A stretch of 64,000 nt of DNA from Ancylobacter gelatini (GTDB taxonomy: Bacteria; Pseudomonadota; Alphaproteobacteria; Rhizobiales; Xanthobacteraceae), in contig NZ_JAKVIL010000002.1 of assembly GCF_022601675.1 (NCBI RefSeq), forward strand, positions 496,001 to 560,000. Direction: 5' to 3'. Position numbers and translations under genes: made by a program. Positions 35,622 to 46,326 of the stretch are shown piece after piece; positions within the stretch are counted from its first letter, which is position 1; the number at the start of each line of letters is the position of its first letter. The notes under the pieces were generated by a model. The model was not told the DNA's origin, ran no database searches, and saw nothing but the letters and a program-made list of their open reading frames with translations.

Positions 35622-36815
35622 TTACTCGGCCGGCGACACCCGGAGCAGGCGGCCGGCGCCCGGATCGTCGGTGAGCAGCCAGAGCGCGCCGTCCGGGCCC
35701 TGACGCACGTCCCGGATGCGCGCCTGAAGGTCGGTGAGCAGGACCTCCTCGTCCACCACCTTCTCGCGCGCCGGGTCGAGCCGCAGCCGCAGCAGCCGCA
35801 TGCCGGAAAGTCCCCCGGTGAACAGGTCGCCCTTCCATTGGCCGAGCAGGTTGCCGGTATAGAAGGCGAGGCCCGAGGGCGCGAAGGACGGGTCCCAGTA
35901 GCGCACCGGCTGTTCCATGCCGTCCTTGTGGGTGCCTTCGCCGATCGGCAGCATGGAATAGTCGCGGCCATAGGTGATGACCGGCCAGCCATAGTTCTTG
36001 CCGGCCTCAGGGTGGTTCAGTTCGTCGCCGCCGCGCGCGCCGTGCTCCATGGTCCAAAGCCGCCCGGTGGCGGGATCGAGGGCGGCGCCCTGCACGTTGC
36101 GGTGGCCGTAGCTCCAGATTTCCGGGCGCGCGCCCTGGCGCTCGCGCAACGGATTATCCGCTGGCACCGAGCCGTCCGGCAGGATGCGCACCAGCTTGCC
36201 GAGATGGTTGCCGAGGTTCTGCGCCTGATCGCGATAGGAGAATCGGTCGCCGAGCGTGACGAACAGCGAGCCGTCGCGGGCGAAGACGAGGCGGGAGCCG
36301 TAATGGTTCGATCCCGTGGCGGCCGGGCTCTGGCGGAAGATGACCTCGACATTCTCGATGCGGGCGGAGCCGCCGCTCTCGACGAGGCGGGCGCGGGCCA
36401 CGCTGGTGCCGGAAGCGCCTTCGCGCGGCTCGGCATAGGAGAAATAGAGGACGCGGCTGGAGGTGAAATCGGGCGCCAGCGCGATGTCGAGCAGCCCGCC
36501 CTGTCCGCGCGCATAGACCGCCGGCAGGCCCGGCACCGGCGCGGAAACGGTGCCGCTGCGGCTGACGATGCGCAGCCGTCCCGGACGCTCGGTCACCAGC
36601 ATGCGGCCGTCGGGCAGAAAGGCGAGGCTCCACGGGCTTGCAAGTCCCGTCGCCACGGTCTCGACGGACAGCGGGCCGGCGGAGGAGGGCAGGGTGACGG
36701 GCTCCTGCGCGCCAGCTCGGCCTACATCGCCGGCAAAACACAGGGCGGCCAGCGCCGCAATCGCGAAAAGGCGCCGCAATGGCCCCGGTCGTCCGTCGTG
36801 GGATAGGGCGATCAA
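35622..36815 (-). CDS. PQQ-dependent sugar dehydrogenase family protein (YliI/Asd type)
   Basis: 397 residues. Signal peptide (hydrophobic ~14-30, cleavage near GRAGAQ), then a six-bladed beta-propeller of the glucose/sorbosone dehydrogenase family: [71 protein letters not shown] and [11 protein letters not shown]. It would oxidise aldoses in the periplasm with PQQ; no pqq genes are in the window. The frame has no suitable ATG at its beginning; a TTG at 36815 preceded by GCGGAG is the best start. Confidence 0.88.
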   Translation of the reverse strand: MIALSHDGRPGPLRRLFAIAALAALCFAGDVGRAGAQEPVTLPSSAGPLSVETVATGLASPWSLAFLPDGRMLVTERPGRLRIVSRSGTVSAPVPGLPAVYARGQGGLLDIALAPDFTSSRVLYFSYAEPREGASGTSVARARLVESGGSARIENVEVIFRQSPAATGSNHYGSRLVFARDGSLFVTLGDRFSYRDQAQNLGNHLGKLVRILPDGSVPADNPLRERQGARPEIWSYGHRNVQGAALDPATGRLWTMEHGARGGDELNHPEAGKNYGWPVITYGRDYSMLPIGEGTHKDGMEQPVRYWDPSFAPSGLAFYTGNLLGQWKGDLFTGGLSGMRLLRLRLDPAREKVVDEEVLLTDLQARIRDVRQGPDGALWLLTDDPGAGRLLRVSPAE

Positions 36816-36942
36816 GGCGCGCTCCGCTGCTCCTGCCAGTGATGCCCGGATAAATCATCCCGCGCGGATTCGGCCAAGACGCGGCGGCAAACAATAGCGT
36901 GAAGTCGGCTTCCGGCGACCGTGCCGCCGGGAGCCTTGAGGT

Positions 36943-37251
36943 TCAGCCGCGGCGCTGCCGGGACGAGACCGCGCGGCGGGAAGCGCCCATGGTGTCGCGC
37001 AGCATGTAGGTGGTGAGGCCGCACAGCGCGACGAAGGCGCCGAGCAGCACCGCGCCCATGGTCAGCCGCCCGCCGGAATCCGCCATGGCATTGATCTCGA
37101 AGGCCGATGCCCGCTGCAGGCCGAACATGCAGAGCACGGCCACGATGGCGAGCGTCAGGGACAATACAACGCCGGCCTCCATCAGGGCGCGGCGCAGGCG
37201 GCGGCCCGAAATCTTCGAGGCTTCGATCTGCGGGGCGGCAGTGCGCGGCAT
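36943..37251 (-). CDS. Small two-TM membrane protein, unknown
   Basis: 102 residues. A basic N-terminal arm (SGRRLRRALME), then two hydrophobic segments (~23-43 AGVVLSLTLAIVAVLCMFG and ~65-82 MGAVLLGAFVALCGLTTYM), and a basic tail. No family recognised. The start at 37251 follows GGAAGGA with good spacing. Monocistronic between the dehydrogenase and the GST gene. Confidence 0.68.
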   Translation of the reverse strand: MPRTAAPQIEASKISGRRLRRALMEAGVVLSLTLAIVAVLCMFGLQRASAFEINAMADSGGRLTMGAVLLGAFVALCGLTTYMLRDTMGASRRAVSSRQRRG

Positions 37252-37383
37252 GAGATGGTCCTTCCCGATCGACAGGGCGTTGGGCGATTCGATGGGGAAG
37301 AAAGTGGCGGGCGAACGCGGCTCGCCTTGGTCCGCACTTGGGCGAGCCCGCGCCATTTCAAGGCGATTTCGCGGCAGCGTTAA

Positions 37384-39384
<2,001 letters not shown>

Positions 39385-39472
39385 GGTATCAATGGGCGGT
39401 TGCTGGCAGTTTGCCGGTGACTGCCTGACAAGGCCCGCATGAGGCGCCTCGCGCCTCTCCATGGAGATCATC

Positions 39473-39961
39473 ATGATCCGTAAGTTCGTTACGCTCGGCG
39501 CTCTCGCGGTTGCGCTCGCCGCTGGCGCCCTTTCCGCGACCCCGGCTTCGGCCCAGGGTATCCAGCGCGTTCAGGTCGGCACGCTTGAGTGCACCGGCTC
39601 GAAGTCGGTGAGCTTCATCATCGGCTCGAAGCGCACGCTTGAGTGCACCTTCATCAACCGCCGCGGCGTGCGCGCCTATTACGAGGGCACCATCCGCCGC
39701 TGGGGCCTCGATGTCGGCGTGACCGGCCGCAATGCGCTGGTGTGGGGCGTGTTCGCGCCGACCACCAAGCTCAACCCGAGCGACCTCGCGGGCAAGTATG
39801 CCGGCGTCTCCGGCAGCGTGGCGCTCGGCGTCGGCGTGGCCGGCAATGCCCTGCTCGGCGGCTCGCAGAACACCGTCGCGCTGCAGCCCTTCAGCGTCGA
39901 AGGCCAGACCGGCGTGAACCTTGCCGTCGGCGTCGGCAGCCTGTCGCTCCGCGCGCTCTGA
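39473..39961 (+). CDS. DUF992 secreted protein
   Basis: 162 residues. Signal peptide (MIRKFVTLGALAVALAAGALSATPASAQ) followed by the DUF992 domain: VGTLECTGSKSVSFIIGSKRTLECTF, YYEGTIRRWGLDVGVTGR, and the C-terminal GGSQNTVALQPFSVEGQTG. The two cysteines of LEC motifs are conserved and may pair. Function unknown; an alphaproteobacterial periplasmic family. The second ATG at 39473 is used because GGAG of the preceding codons is correctly spaced as its ribosome binding site; the ATG at 39461 is the alternative. Confidence 0.87.
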   Translation: MIRKFVTLGALAVALAAGALSATPASAQGIQRVQVGTLECTGSKSVSFIIGSKRTLECTFINRRGVRAYYEGTIRRWGLDVGVTGRNALVWGVFAPTTKLNPSDLAGKYAGVSGSVALGVGVAGNALLGGSQNTVALQPFSVEGQTGVNLAVGVGSLSLRAL

Positions 39962-39981
39962 TCGTCCGCTTTCACGAATCC

Positions 39982-40013
39982 ACGGCCCGGCGCGCGAGTG
40001 CCGGGCCGTTTTC
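39982..40013 (+). terminator. Rho-independent terminator after the DUF992 gene
   Basis: ACGGCCCGGC pairs with GCCGGGCCGT (10 bp), loop of eight bases, followed by TTTTCGTT; 20 bases past the stop. Confidence 0.87.
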
Positions 40014-40105
40014 GTTCCGCGCACGCCGAGTTGATCAATTCCCCTGTAATGGAAAGCGTCCGGCCGACGTATCTTCCCGGTAGCCAACCGATGAGGAAGA
40101 GGCCA

Positions 40106-41110
40106 ATGCTGATCCGCCGCCGCCGGCCGTGGGAACTGCCCGAAAGTGCCGCCACCCCGGAATCCGTCTATCTCTCGCGCCGCCACCTGCTCGGCGGCAT
40201 AGGGTTGGCCGGGGGGCTCGCCGCTGGCGCGCTGGCGGGTGTGGGCCTGCCGGAGTTCGCCCGCGCCGCGCCGCCCCCCGGCGATCCGGCGCTCGACCCG
40301 ACCAACGACCTCTATCCGGCCAAGCGCAACGACGCCTACACGCTGGACCGGCCGGTGACGCCCGAGGACATCACCGCCAATTACAATAATTTCTACGAGT
40401 TCGGCTCCGAGCGCCGGAACTACCAGATCGCCGACCTCGCCGCGCGCATGCCGCGCCGGCCGTGGACGGTGAAGATCGACGGGCTGGTGGAGCAGGAGCG
40501 CGAGGTCGGGATCGACGACATCATCCGCGCCATGCCGCTGGAGGAGCGGCTGTACCGCCACCGCTGCGTCGAGGCGTGGTCGATGGCGGTGCCGTGGACC
40601 GGCTTTGCGGTGAAGGAACTGGTGGCGTGGGCGAAGCCGCTGTCGGGCGCGAAGTTCATCCGCATGGAAACCTTCATGAACCCGAAGGTGGCCCCGGCGC
40701 AGAACGGTTTCGTCTATCCCTGGCCCTATGTCGACGGCCTGACCATGGCGGAAGCGACCAACGATCTCGCCTTCTTCGTCACCGGCGTCTACGGCAAGCC
40801 GGCGCCCAACCAGTATGGCGCGCCGCTGCGGCTCGCCGTGCCGTGGAAATATGGCTTCAAGTCGGTGAAGTCGATCGTGCGCATCTCCTTCGTGGCGGAG
40901 CGGCCGGTCGGGTTGTGGGAGCAGGTGCAGGGCCGGGAATATGGCTTCTGGGCCAATGTGAACCCGGCTGTCTCGCACCCGCGCTGGAGCCAGGCCACGG
41001 AGCGGGACCTCGGCACCGGCGAGCGGCGGCCGACGCTGATCTATAACGGCTATGGCGAGCAGGTTGCCGGCCTCTATGCCGGGATGACCGGCGAGAAGCT
41101 GTTCATGTGA
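40106..41110 (+). CDS. msrP: Protein-methionine-sulfoxide reductase catalytic subunit MsrP
   Basis: 334 residues. Molybdopterin-dependent periplasmic enzyme (formerly YedY) that repairs oxidised methionines in envelope proteins. A twin-arginine signal is present (SRRHLLGGIGLAGG). The molybdenum-ligand cysteine is C154 in YRHRCVEAWSMAVPW, and AVPWKYGFKSVKSI and EYGFWANVNP are family motifs. The start at 40106 follows GAGGAAGAGG; an ATG 15 bases earlier lacks one. The usual haem partner msrQ does not follow: the next feature is a minus-strand RNA-like unit. Confidence 0.94.
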   Translation: MLIRRRRPWELPESAATPESVYLSRRHLLGGIGLAGGLAAGALAGVGLPEFARAAPPPGDPALDPTNDLYPAKRNDAYTLDRPVTPEDITANYNNFYEFGSERRNYQIADLAARMPRRPWTVKIDGLVEQEREVGIDDIIRAMPLEERLYRHRCVEAWSMAVPWTGFAVKELVAWAKPLSGAKFIRMETFMNPKVAPAQNGFVYPWPYVDGLTMAEATNDLAFFVTGVYGKPAPNQYGAPLRLAVPWKYGFKSVKSIVRISFVAERPVGLWEQVQGREYGFWANVNPAVSHPRWSQATERDLGTGERRPTLIYNGYGEQVAGLYAGMTGEKLFM

Positions 41111-41142
41111 ACCGGCGCGCGCCCGCATTCGGGCCGTCCTGA

Positions 41143-41250
41143 AAAGAAAAAAGCCGGACTCCGCAAGGAGCCCGGCGAGTCTCGCCGCGCAAAGGCGGCG
41201 AACCTTCCAGAGGGGAACAGCTAAAGCGATAAGCTTCAGCGTCACCCGTT
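41143..41250 (-). ncRNA. Probable small RNA, suhB/alpha-r14-like
   Basis: The minus strand between msrP and the DUF2380 gene looks like a stand-alone sRNA. A 10-bp stem (41153-41162 with 41167-41176, loop GCAA, one G-U pair) is followed by six T residues, a strong terminator pointing left although no protein gene on this strand precedes it. Upstream is a second hairpin (41183-41200, CGCCGC/GCGGCG) and an unpaired pyrimidine-rich anti-Shine-Dalgarno-like stretch TGTTCCCCTCTGG (minus, ~41220-41207). A CTTGAT -35-like element with AT-rich -10 region lies near 41260-41285. The layout recalls alphaproteobacterial suhB/alpha-r14 RNAs from memory; the 5' end is estimated. Confidence 0.58.
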
Positions 41251-41448
41251 CATATGATCAATTGGCGGGCAGTTTACAATCAAGTTTGCCTGCATGGCAG
41301 GCATGCGCATTTGCAGAGGTCCGTCATGGCGGTGGCATTGCCCGGTATTTGAGCGCCGTTGGCGCGCTCTCGCCATTCGGCAAGGCCCACGGGGCCGTGC
41401 TAGGCTGGTCCATGCTCCCCGGCAGAGGGAGACCGGAGGACCCGCCAG

Positions 41449-41991
41449 ATGTACCCGCTGCATCCCCTTAAAGGCTGGCGTGCCGTGTCGGCGCTGCCGG
41501 CATGTGCGCTGCCAGCATGTGCGCTGGCGGTCGGTGCGCTGGCGCTGCTGATGTGCGCGCCGCTTCACGCCGCTTCGGCCCGGATCGCGGTCGTCGATAT
41601 CGGCTTTACCGATTCGTCCGGCGAGGCGCGCGATCAGGCTGCCGTACATGGCGAGCGCCAGCGGGCGCTGACCGAGGCGCTGAGTCGGGAGGTGGCGGCT
41701 GCTGGCCAACTCGACACCGTGCATCTGGCCTGCGGGGAGGGCTGTTCGCTGGACGCGGCCGGCATTGAGGCGCTGCGCGAACGCGCAAGGAAGGCGGGGG
41801 CCGGCTTCGTGCTGGTGGGTAAGGTGCACAAGATGAGCACGCTGGTGATGTCAATGCGTCTTGCCGTGCTCGACACCGCGTCCGGCGATCTGGTTCTGGA
41901 GCGCCTGCTGAGTTTTCGCGGCGACAATGATGCCGGCTGGCGCCACGCCGGCGACTATGCCGCGCGCGAAGTGGTGTCGGCGGTACGCTGA
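41449..41991 (+). CDS. DUF2380 domain-containing secreted protein
   Basis: 180 residues. Long N-terminal signal region (hydrophobic to about residue 42, with an internal duplication LPACALPACALAV), then a DUF2380 domain: ARIAVVDIGFTDSSGE, the Cys pair HLACGEGC, GFVLVGKVHKMSTLVMSM and HAGDYAAREVVSAV. Members are proteobacterial periplasmic proteins of unknown function. The ATG at 41449 follows CGGAGGA. Confidence 0.82.
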   Translation: MYPLHPLKGWRAVSALPACALPACALAVGALALLMCAPLHAASARIAVVDIGFTDSSGEARDQAAVHGERQRALTEALSREVAAAGQLDTVHLACGEGCSLDAAGIEALRERARKAGAGFVLVGKVHKMSTLVMSMRLAVLDTASGDLVLERLLSFRGDNDAGWRHAGDYAAREVVSAVR

Positions 41992-42008
41992 GCGGGCCGG
42001 CGCCCGGC

Positions 42009-42932
42009 TCAGAAGCTCCAGCGCTGCGCCTTCGCGACGAGGAAGTCGCGGAACACCTGGATGCGCGCCACCGAGCGCATTTCCTGCGGGTAGACGAAAT
42101 AGGCCTCCAGCGTCGGGGTCGGCCGCTCGGCGAAGAGCTGCACCAGCGTCGCGGAATCCTCCAGCAGATAGTCGGGGACGATGCCGATGCCGACGCCGCG
42201 CTCCACCGCGCGCTTGAGGCCGAGCACGTTGTTGACCGAGAGCGCGGGGACGCGGCCTTCCTGCCCGTCCTCGATGCCGGCGCGCTCCAGCCAGTTCAGC
42301 CCCTGGAAATAGGAGGGGATCGGGCCGCCGAGCAGGATGATGCGGTGCTTGTCCAGTTCGTCCAGCGTGCGCGGGTGGCCATTGCGCTTGAGATATTCCG
42401 CCGAGGCGAAGGCGTGGAAATGCACGGTGAACAGCTTGCGCTGGATCAGGTCCGGCTGCACCGGCTGGCGCAGGCGGATGGCGACGTCCGCCTCGCGCAT
42501 GGCGAGGTCGAGTTCGTCGTCGGTCAGGATCAGCGTGATGCGGATGTCGGGATAGAGTTCGAGGAACTCGCCGATCCGTGCGGTGAGCCAGTGGGTGCCG
42601 AGGCCCATGGTCGTGGTCACGCGAAGCTCGCCGTTCGGCTTCTCGCGGCTGTCGGTCAGCTTGGCGCGAGCCGCCTCCAGCTTCATGAACACTTCGTGGG
42701 CCGTGCGGTACAGCAGGTCGCCCTGTTCGGTGAGGATGAGGCCGCGGGCGTGGCGGTGGAACAGCGGGATGTTGAGTTCCTGCTCCAGCGCGGAGACCTG
42801 CCGGCTCACCGCCGACTGGGAAAGGCCGAGGGCCTCGCCGGCATGGGTGAAGGACCCCGCTTCGGCGGCGACGTGGAACACTTTCAGCTTGTCCCAGTCC
42901 ATGTCACGCGCCCGATTCGCCTTGTTTTCCAT
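42009..42932 (-). CDS. LysR-family transcriptional regulator
   Basis: 307 residues. Winged HTH at ~11-70 (LKVFHVAAEAGSFTHAGEAL, LSQSAVSRQVSALEQELN), followed by the two-lobed effector domain. Located immediately downstream of trxB on the same strand, an arrangement conserved in rhizobia. The start at 42932 (MENKANR) has a GGGGGG stretch upstream; an alternative ATG at 42953 would overlap the trxB stop by four bases (ATGA). Target genes and effector unknown. Confidence 0.92.
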   Translation of the reverse strand: MENKANRARDMDWDKLKVFHVAAEAGSFTHAGEALGLSQSAVSRQVSALEQELNIPLFHRHARGLILTEQGDLLYRTAHEVFMKLEAARAKLTDSREKPNGELRVTTTMGLGTHWLTARIGEFLELYPDIRITLILTDDELDLAMREADVAIRLRQPVQPDLIQRKLFTVHFHAFASAEYLKRNGHPRTLDELDKHRIILLGGPIPSYFQGLNWLERAGIEDGQEGRVPALSVNNVLGLKRAVERGVGIGIVPDYLLEDSATLVQLFAERPTPTLEAYFVYPQEMRSVARIQVFRDFLVAKAQRWSF

Positions 42933-42949
42933 GTCCCCCCGCTTCCCGA

Positions 42950-43936
42950 TCATTCCGCTGCCTGCGCCAATACCGGCTGGGCGTGCAGGAAGCGCTCGGC
43001 CTCCAGAGCGGCCATGCAGCCCATGCCTGCCGCCGTGACAGCCTGCCGGAACACGTCGTCGGCGACATCGCCGGCCGCGAACACGCCTTCAATCGAGGTG
43101 CGGGTGGAATCCGGGGCGGTCCAGACGTAGCCGCTCGGCTTGAGCTTGAGCTGCCCGGCGACGAGCTCCGTGGAGGGGGCGTGGCCGATGGCGATGAACA
43201 CGCCATCCGCCGCCCGCTCATGGAACGCGCCGGTCTCGACGTCCTTCAGCACCACGCCCTTGACCTTGGGCGGGTCCTGCTCGCCCTTCACCTCATGCAG
43301 CGCGGCGTTCCACACCACCTCGACCTTGGGGTGGGCGAACAGCCGGTCCTGCAGGATGCGCTCGGCGCGGAAGCTGTCGCGCCGGTGCACGACGGTGACC
43401 TTGGCGGCGAAATTGGTGAGGAACAGCGCCTCCTCGACCGCGGTGTTGCCGCCGCCGATCACGATCACTTCCTTGCCCCGGTAGAAGAATCCGTCGCAGG
43501 TGGCGCAGGCGGACACCCCGAAGCCGCGATATTCCTGCTCGGAGGGCAGGTCGAGCCAGCGCGCCTGCGCTCCGGTGGCGAGGATCACCGTGTCGGCGAT
43601 CCAGGTCTCGCCGGAATCGGTTTCCAGCCGGAACGGGCGCGACGAGAAATCGGCCTTGGTCACGATGTCGGTGACGATGCGCGTGCCCACATGCTCGGCC
43701 TGGGCCTGCATCTCCTCCATCAGCCACGGACCCTGGATCGGGTCGCGGAAGCCGGGATAATTCTCGACATCGGTGGTGATGGTGAGTTGGCCGCCCGGTT
43801 GCAGGCCCTGGATCAGCACCGGCTCCAGCATGGCGCGCGCGGCATAGATCGCGGCGGTATATCCCGCCGGACCGGAGCCGATGATCAGCACCTTGACGTG
43901 GTTCGCCGGGCGAGAAGCGGAGGAAGCCGCCGACAT
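42950..43936 (-). CDS. trxB: Thioredoxin reductase
   Basis: 328 residues. Cytosolic NADPH-dependent flavoenzyme reducing thioredoxin. FAD-binding GSGPAGYTAAIYAARA at ~20, the redox-active pair in ACATCDGFFYRG, NADP-binding VIGGGNTAVEEALFL, and the second FAD motif GVFAAGDVADDVFRQAVTAAG. Length and order of motifs are standard. It heads a trxB-lysR unit and diverges from lrp. Confidence 0.96.
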   Translation of the reverse strand: MSAASSASRPANHVKVLIIGSGPAGYTAAIYAARAMLEPVLIQGLQPGGQLTITTDVENYPGFRDPIQGPWLMEEMQAQAEHVGTRIVTDIVTKADFSSRPFRLETDSGETWIADTVILATGAQARWLDLPSEQEYRGFGVSACATCDGFFYRGKEVIVIGGGNTAVEEALFLTNFAAKVTVVHRRDSFRAERILQDRLFAHPKVEVVWNAALHEVKGEQDPPKVKGVVLKDVETGAFHERAADGVFIAIGHAPSTELVAGQLKLKPSGYVWTAPDSTRTSIEGVFAAGDVADDVFRQAVTAAGMGCMAALEAERFLHAQPVLAQAAE

Positions 43937-44233
43937 GGAAATGCTCGCAGGTTGCGGGCGGCGGAAGACCCGTCGCCGTAAGGAGAGTCCGGGTCAGATG
44001 GACGACGCATGCACCCGATGCAAGGGCAGCGGCCATCAGCCATGCGAAAATGTAGGGTCTGCCCGTTGCAACCGCAAGCGCGCTCCCGCTTATCCTTAAG
44101 TTTTCCAGAGGCAAGAACGCGCAAGGCGTGCACGAAACTCGCTCACGAAATAATATTGCGCTGCGGCACCGCTCCTTTATGTTGCGCGCCGACCATCGGC
44201 GCCCCTTCGGGTGGCCGTGAACGGAGACAATGC

Positions 44234-44710
44234 GTGGCCCGCCGCATCGACGCGATTGACCTGAACATCCTGCGCGAACTGCAGGCCGATGGCCGCATCA
44301 CCAATGTCGAGCTATCCCAGCGCGTCGGCATTTCCGCGCCGCCCTGCCTGCGCCGCGTCCGGTCGCTGGAAGAGGAAGGCATCATCAAGGGCTATCGTGC
44401 CCTGCTCGACGAGAAGAAGCTCGGCTTCGACCTGATGGCCTTCGCCATGGTTCACCTCGTCAGCCAGGCCGAGGCGGACCTTTCCGCCTTCGCCGCTCAG
44501 GTCGAGCGCTGGCCGCTGGTGCGCGATTGCTGGATGCTCTCGGGCGAGACCGATTTCCTTCTGCTGTGCGTGGCGCCGGATTTGCGCACCTTCCAGAACT
44601 TCGTGCTGGAGCTTACCGGCGCGCCCAATGTGCGCAACGTGAAGACCGCGCTGACCCTCAAGCACGCCAAGAGCGCCCCCGTGGTGCCGATGGAAGAGGT
44701 GCAGCCGTGA
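44234..44710 (+). CDS. Lrp/AsnC-family transcriptional regulator
   Basis: 158 residues. N-terminal HTH (IDAIDLNILRELQADGRITN, VGISAPPCLRRVRSLEEEG) and C-terminal RAM ligand-binding domain (~70-150). Amino-acid-responsive regulator of the Lrp class. GTG start at 44234 with GGAGAC upstream; an out-of-frame ATG at 44230 overlaps it. Divergent from trxB, as in Sinorhizobium and relatives. Its stop overlaps the GTG of the next gene, so it is coupled to the glycan cassette. Confidence 0.92.
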   Translation: MARRIDAIDLNILRELQADGRITNVELSQRVGISAPPCLRRVRSLEEEGIIKGYRALLDEKKLGFDLMAFAMVHLVSQAEADLSAFAAQVERWPLVRDCWMLSGETDFLLLCVAPDLRTFQNFVLELTGAPNVRNVKTALTLKHAKSAPVVPMEEVQP

Positions 44711-45612
44711 TCGTCGCCACCGCGACCGACACCACCTATGTCGAGTTCACCGCGGTGATGCTGGCCTCGCTCGCCGCCCATGCCGACGGCGAAGTGAGCG
44801 CGGCCTATGTGTTCTGCGACGGGGTGAGCGAGGACGAGAAGGCGAAGATGGCCGCGAGCTATGGCCGGCCGGACCTCGTTTTCGTCGACCTCACCGACGA
44901 CATGACCCGGCATTTCGGCGCCCGCCCGGTCAATCACCACCTCTCGCGCACCGCCTATGCGCGCATCCTGATGCCGCTGAGCCTGGCGAACGAGACCGGC
45001 CGGCTGCTCTATCTGGACTGCGACACGCTGGTGAACGGCGCGCTCAGCCCGCTGGCGAAGCTCGACATGCAGGGTTTTCCGGTGGCAGCGGTGAACGACA
45101 TCGCCCACCGCGTGCCCGAGCGCCACGCCAAGCGCAACCGCGATATCGGCCTGCCCGAGGACATGGCCTATTTCAACAGCGGCGTGCTGCTGATCGACCT
45201 TGAAGCCTGGCGGCGCGACAAGGTGTCGGAGCGCACCATCGCCTTCGCGCTGGAGCACCCGGAATTGCCGATGATGGACCAGGACGCACTGAACGGCGCG
45301 CTGCGCGGGCAGTGGCTGGCGCTGGACGACAGCTGGAACGTGCATCGCCGGTTGAAGAAGGGACGCTATGACGACGAGCCGCTCGACTGGTCGGCGGTGC
45401 GCATCATCCATTTCATCGGGCAGGTGAAGCCGAACTATGCCGATTGCGGACACCCCGCGCGCGACATCTATCTGCGCTACCGGGCGCGGACGCCGTTCGG
45501 TGGCGAGAAGCTGAAGACGCCGTGGGACCGCAAGATCGAGAAGCGGGTGCGCAAGCTGCGCCGCTTCATCGGTGGCATGAAGCGGCGCCTCGGGCTGGCG
45601 CCGGCGGGCTGA
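44707..45612 (+). CDS. Family 8 glycosyltransferase
   Basis: 301 residues. GT8 (LgtC/RfaJ-like) pattern: NHHLSRTAYARILMP, the metal-binding DxD in LLYLDCDTLVNG, AYFNSGVLLIDLEAWR, DQDALNGALRG and the C-terminal IIHFIGQVKPN. Likely adds a hexose (galactose or glucose) to lipopolysaccharide core from a UDP-sugar. It overlaps lrp by four bases (GTG start) and is followed by a methyltransferase and an ELM1-type gene. Confidence 0.9.
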   Translation: MIVATATDTTYVEFTAVMLASLAAHADGEVSAAYVFCDGVSEDEKAKMAASYGRPDLVFVDLTDDMTRHFGARPVNHHLSRTAYARILMPLSLANETGRLLYLDCDTLVNGALSPLAKLDMQGFPVAAVNDIAHRVPERHAKRNRDIGLPEDMAYFNSGVLLIDLEAWRRDKVSERTIAFALEHPELPMMDQDALNGALRGQWLALDDSWNVHRRLKKGRYDDEPLDWSAVRIIHFIGQVKPNYADCGHPARDIYLRYRARTPFGGEKLKTPWDRKIEKRVRKLRRFIGGMKRRLGLAPAG

Positions 45613-45702
45613 AGACGCACGCCCGATTCCGGCGGGGACTTGCCTGCGCCGCCGAATAGTTTACGCCATCTGCCGCACCACTCCCGCACTCATGGGCCGA
45701 CC

Positions 45703-46326
45703 ATGGAATACAGTCTCGTCAGTGAATATCAGCGGCTGCATTCCAACCACCGCTACGGCGCCACGGCGCGCCATGCGCTGGCCGACATGCTGCCGCACAT
45801 ACTGGCACTGAAGCCGGCCTCGCTGATCGATTTCGGCTGCGGCCAGAGCAATCTCGCGGCGCTGATCGGCGCCAAGGCCGGCATAGGCGAGGTGCATCGC
45901 TACGATCCCGCCATTCCCGAGATCGCGACCCTGCCGGACCATCAGGTCGAACTCGCCGTGAATGTCGACGTGATGGAGCACATTCCCGACGAGGAAATCG
46001 ACGCGGTGCTGGCCAGCATTGCGAAGGCGGCGCGCCACGCGCTGTTCGTCATCGATATCGGTCCGGCCAAGCTGCTGCTCTCCGACGGGCGCAATGCCCA
46101 TGTCTCTCAGCACGACGCGCCGTGGTGGCTGGCGCGGCTGAAGCCGCATTTTCCCGATGTGCGGGAGATGACCATCCACCGCCGCAACCGCGTCGCTTTC
46201 AAGACCTGGGACGCCGAACATCCGGTGCTGCCCTCGCTCGCCATCCGCCTGCGCGAGCGGGCGATCTACCGCACGATGAAGCTCTCGCGCTCCGCCCGCC
46301 GGGCGCTGGCGGGGAAGCGGCGGTGA
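45703..46326 (+). CDS. Class I SAM-dependent methyltransferase-like protein
   Basis: 207 residues. SAM-binding motif I ASLIDFGCGQSNLAALIG at ~40, an acidic post-I position (HRYDPAIPE) and motif VNVDVMEHIPDEEIDAVL fit a class I methyltransferase; no specific family recognised. It lies between two glycan genes and overlaps the next start by four bases, so it probably acts on the same envelope polysaccharide (inference). Confidence 0.8.
   Translation: MEYSLVSEYQRLHSNHRYGATARHALADMLPHILALKPASLIDFGCGQSNLAALIGAKAGIGEVHRYDPAIPEIATLPDHQVELAVNVDVMEHIPDEEIDAVLASIAKAARHALFVIDIGPAKLLLSDGRNAHVSQHDAPWWLARLKPHFPDVREMTIHRRNRVAFKTWDAEHPVLPSLAIRLRERAIYRTMKLSRSARRALAGKRR

Noticed and set aside
41992..42008. 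GC-rich hairpin between the convergent DUF2380 and lysR genes
   Set aside because: Symmetric but without a T-run on either side; could be a weak structure, not supportable as a terminator.
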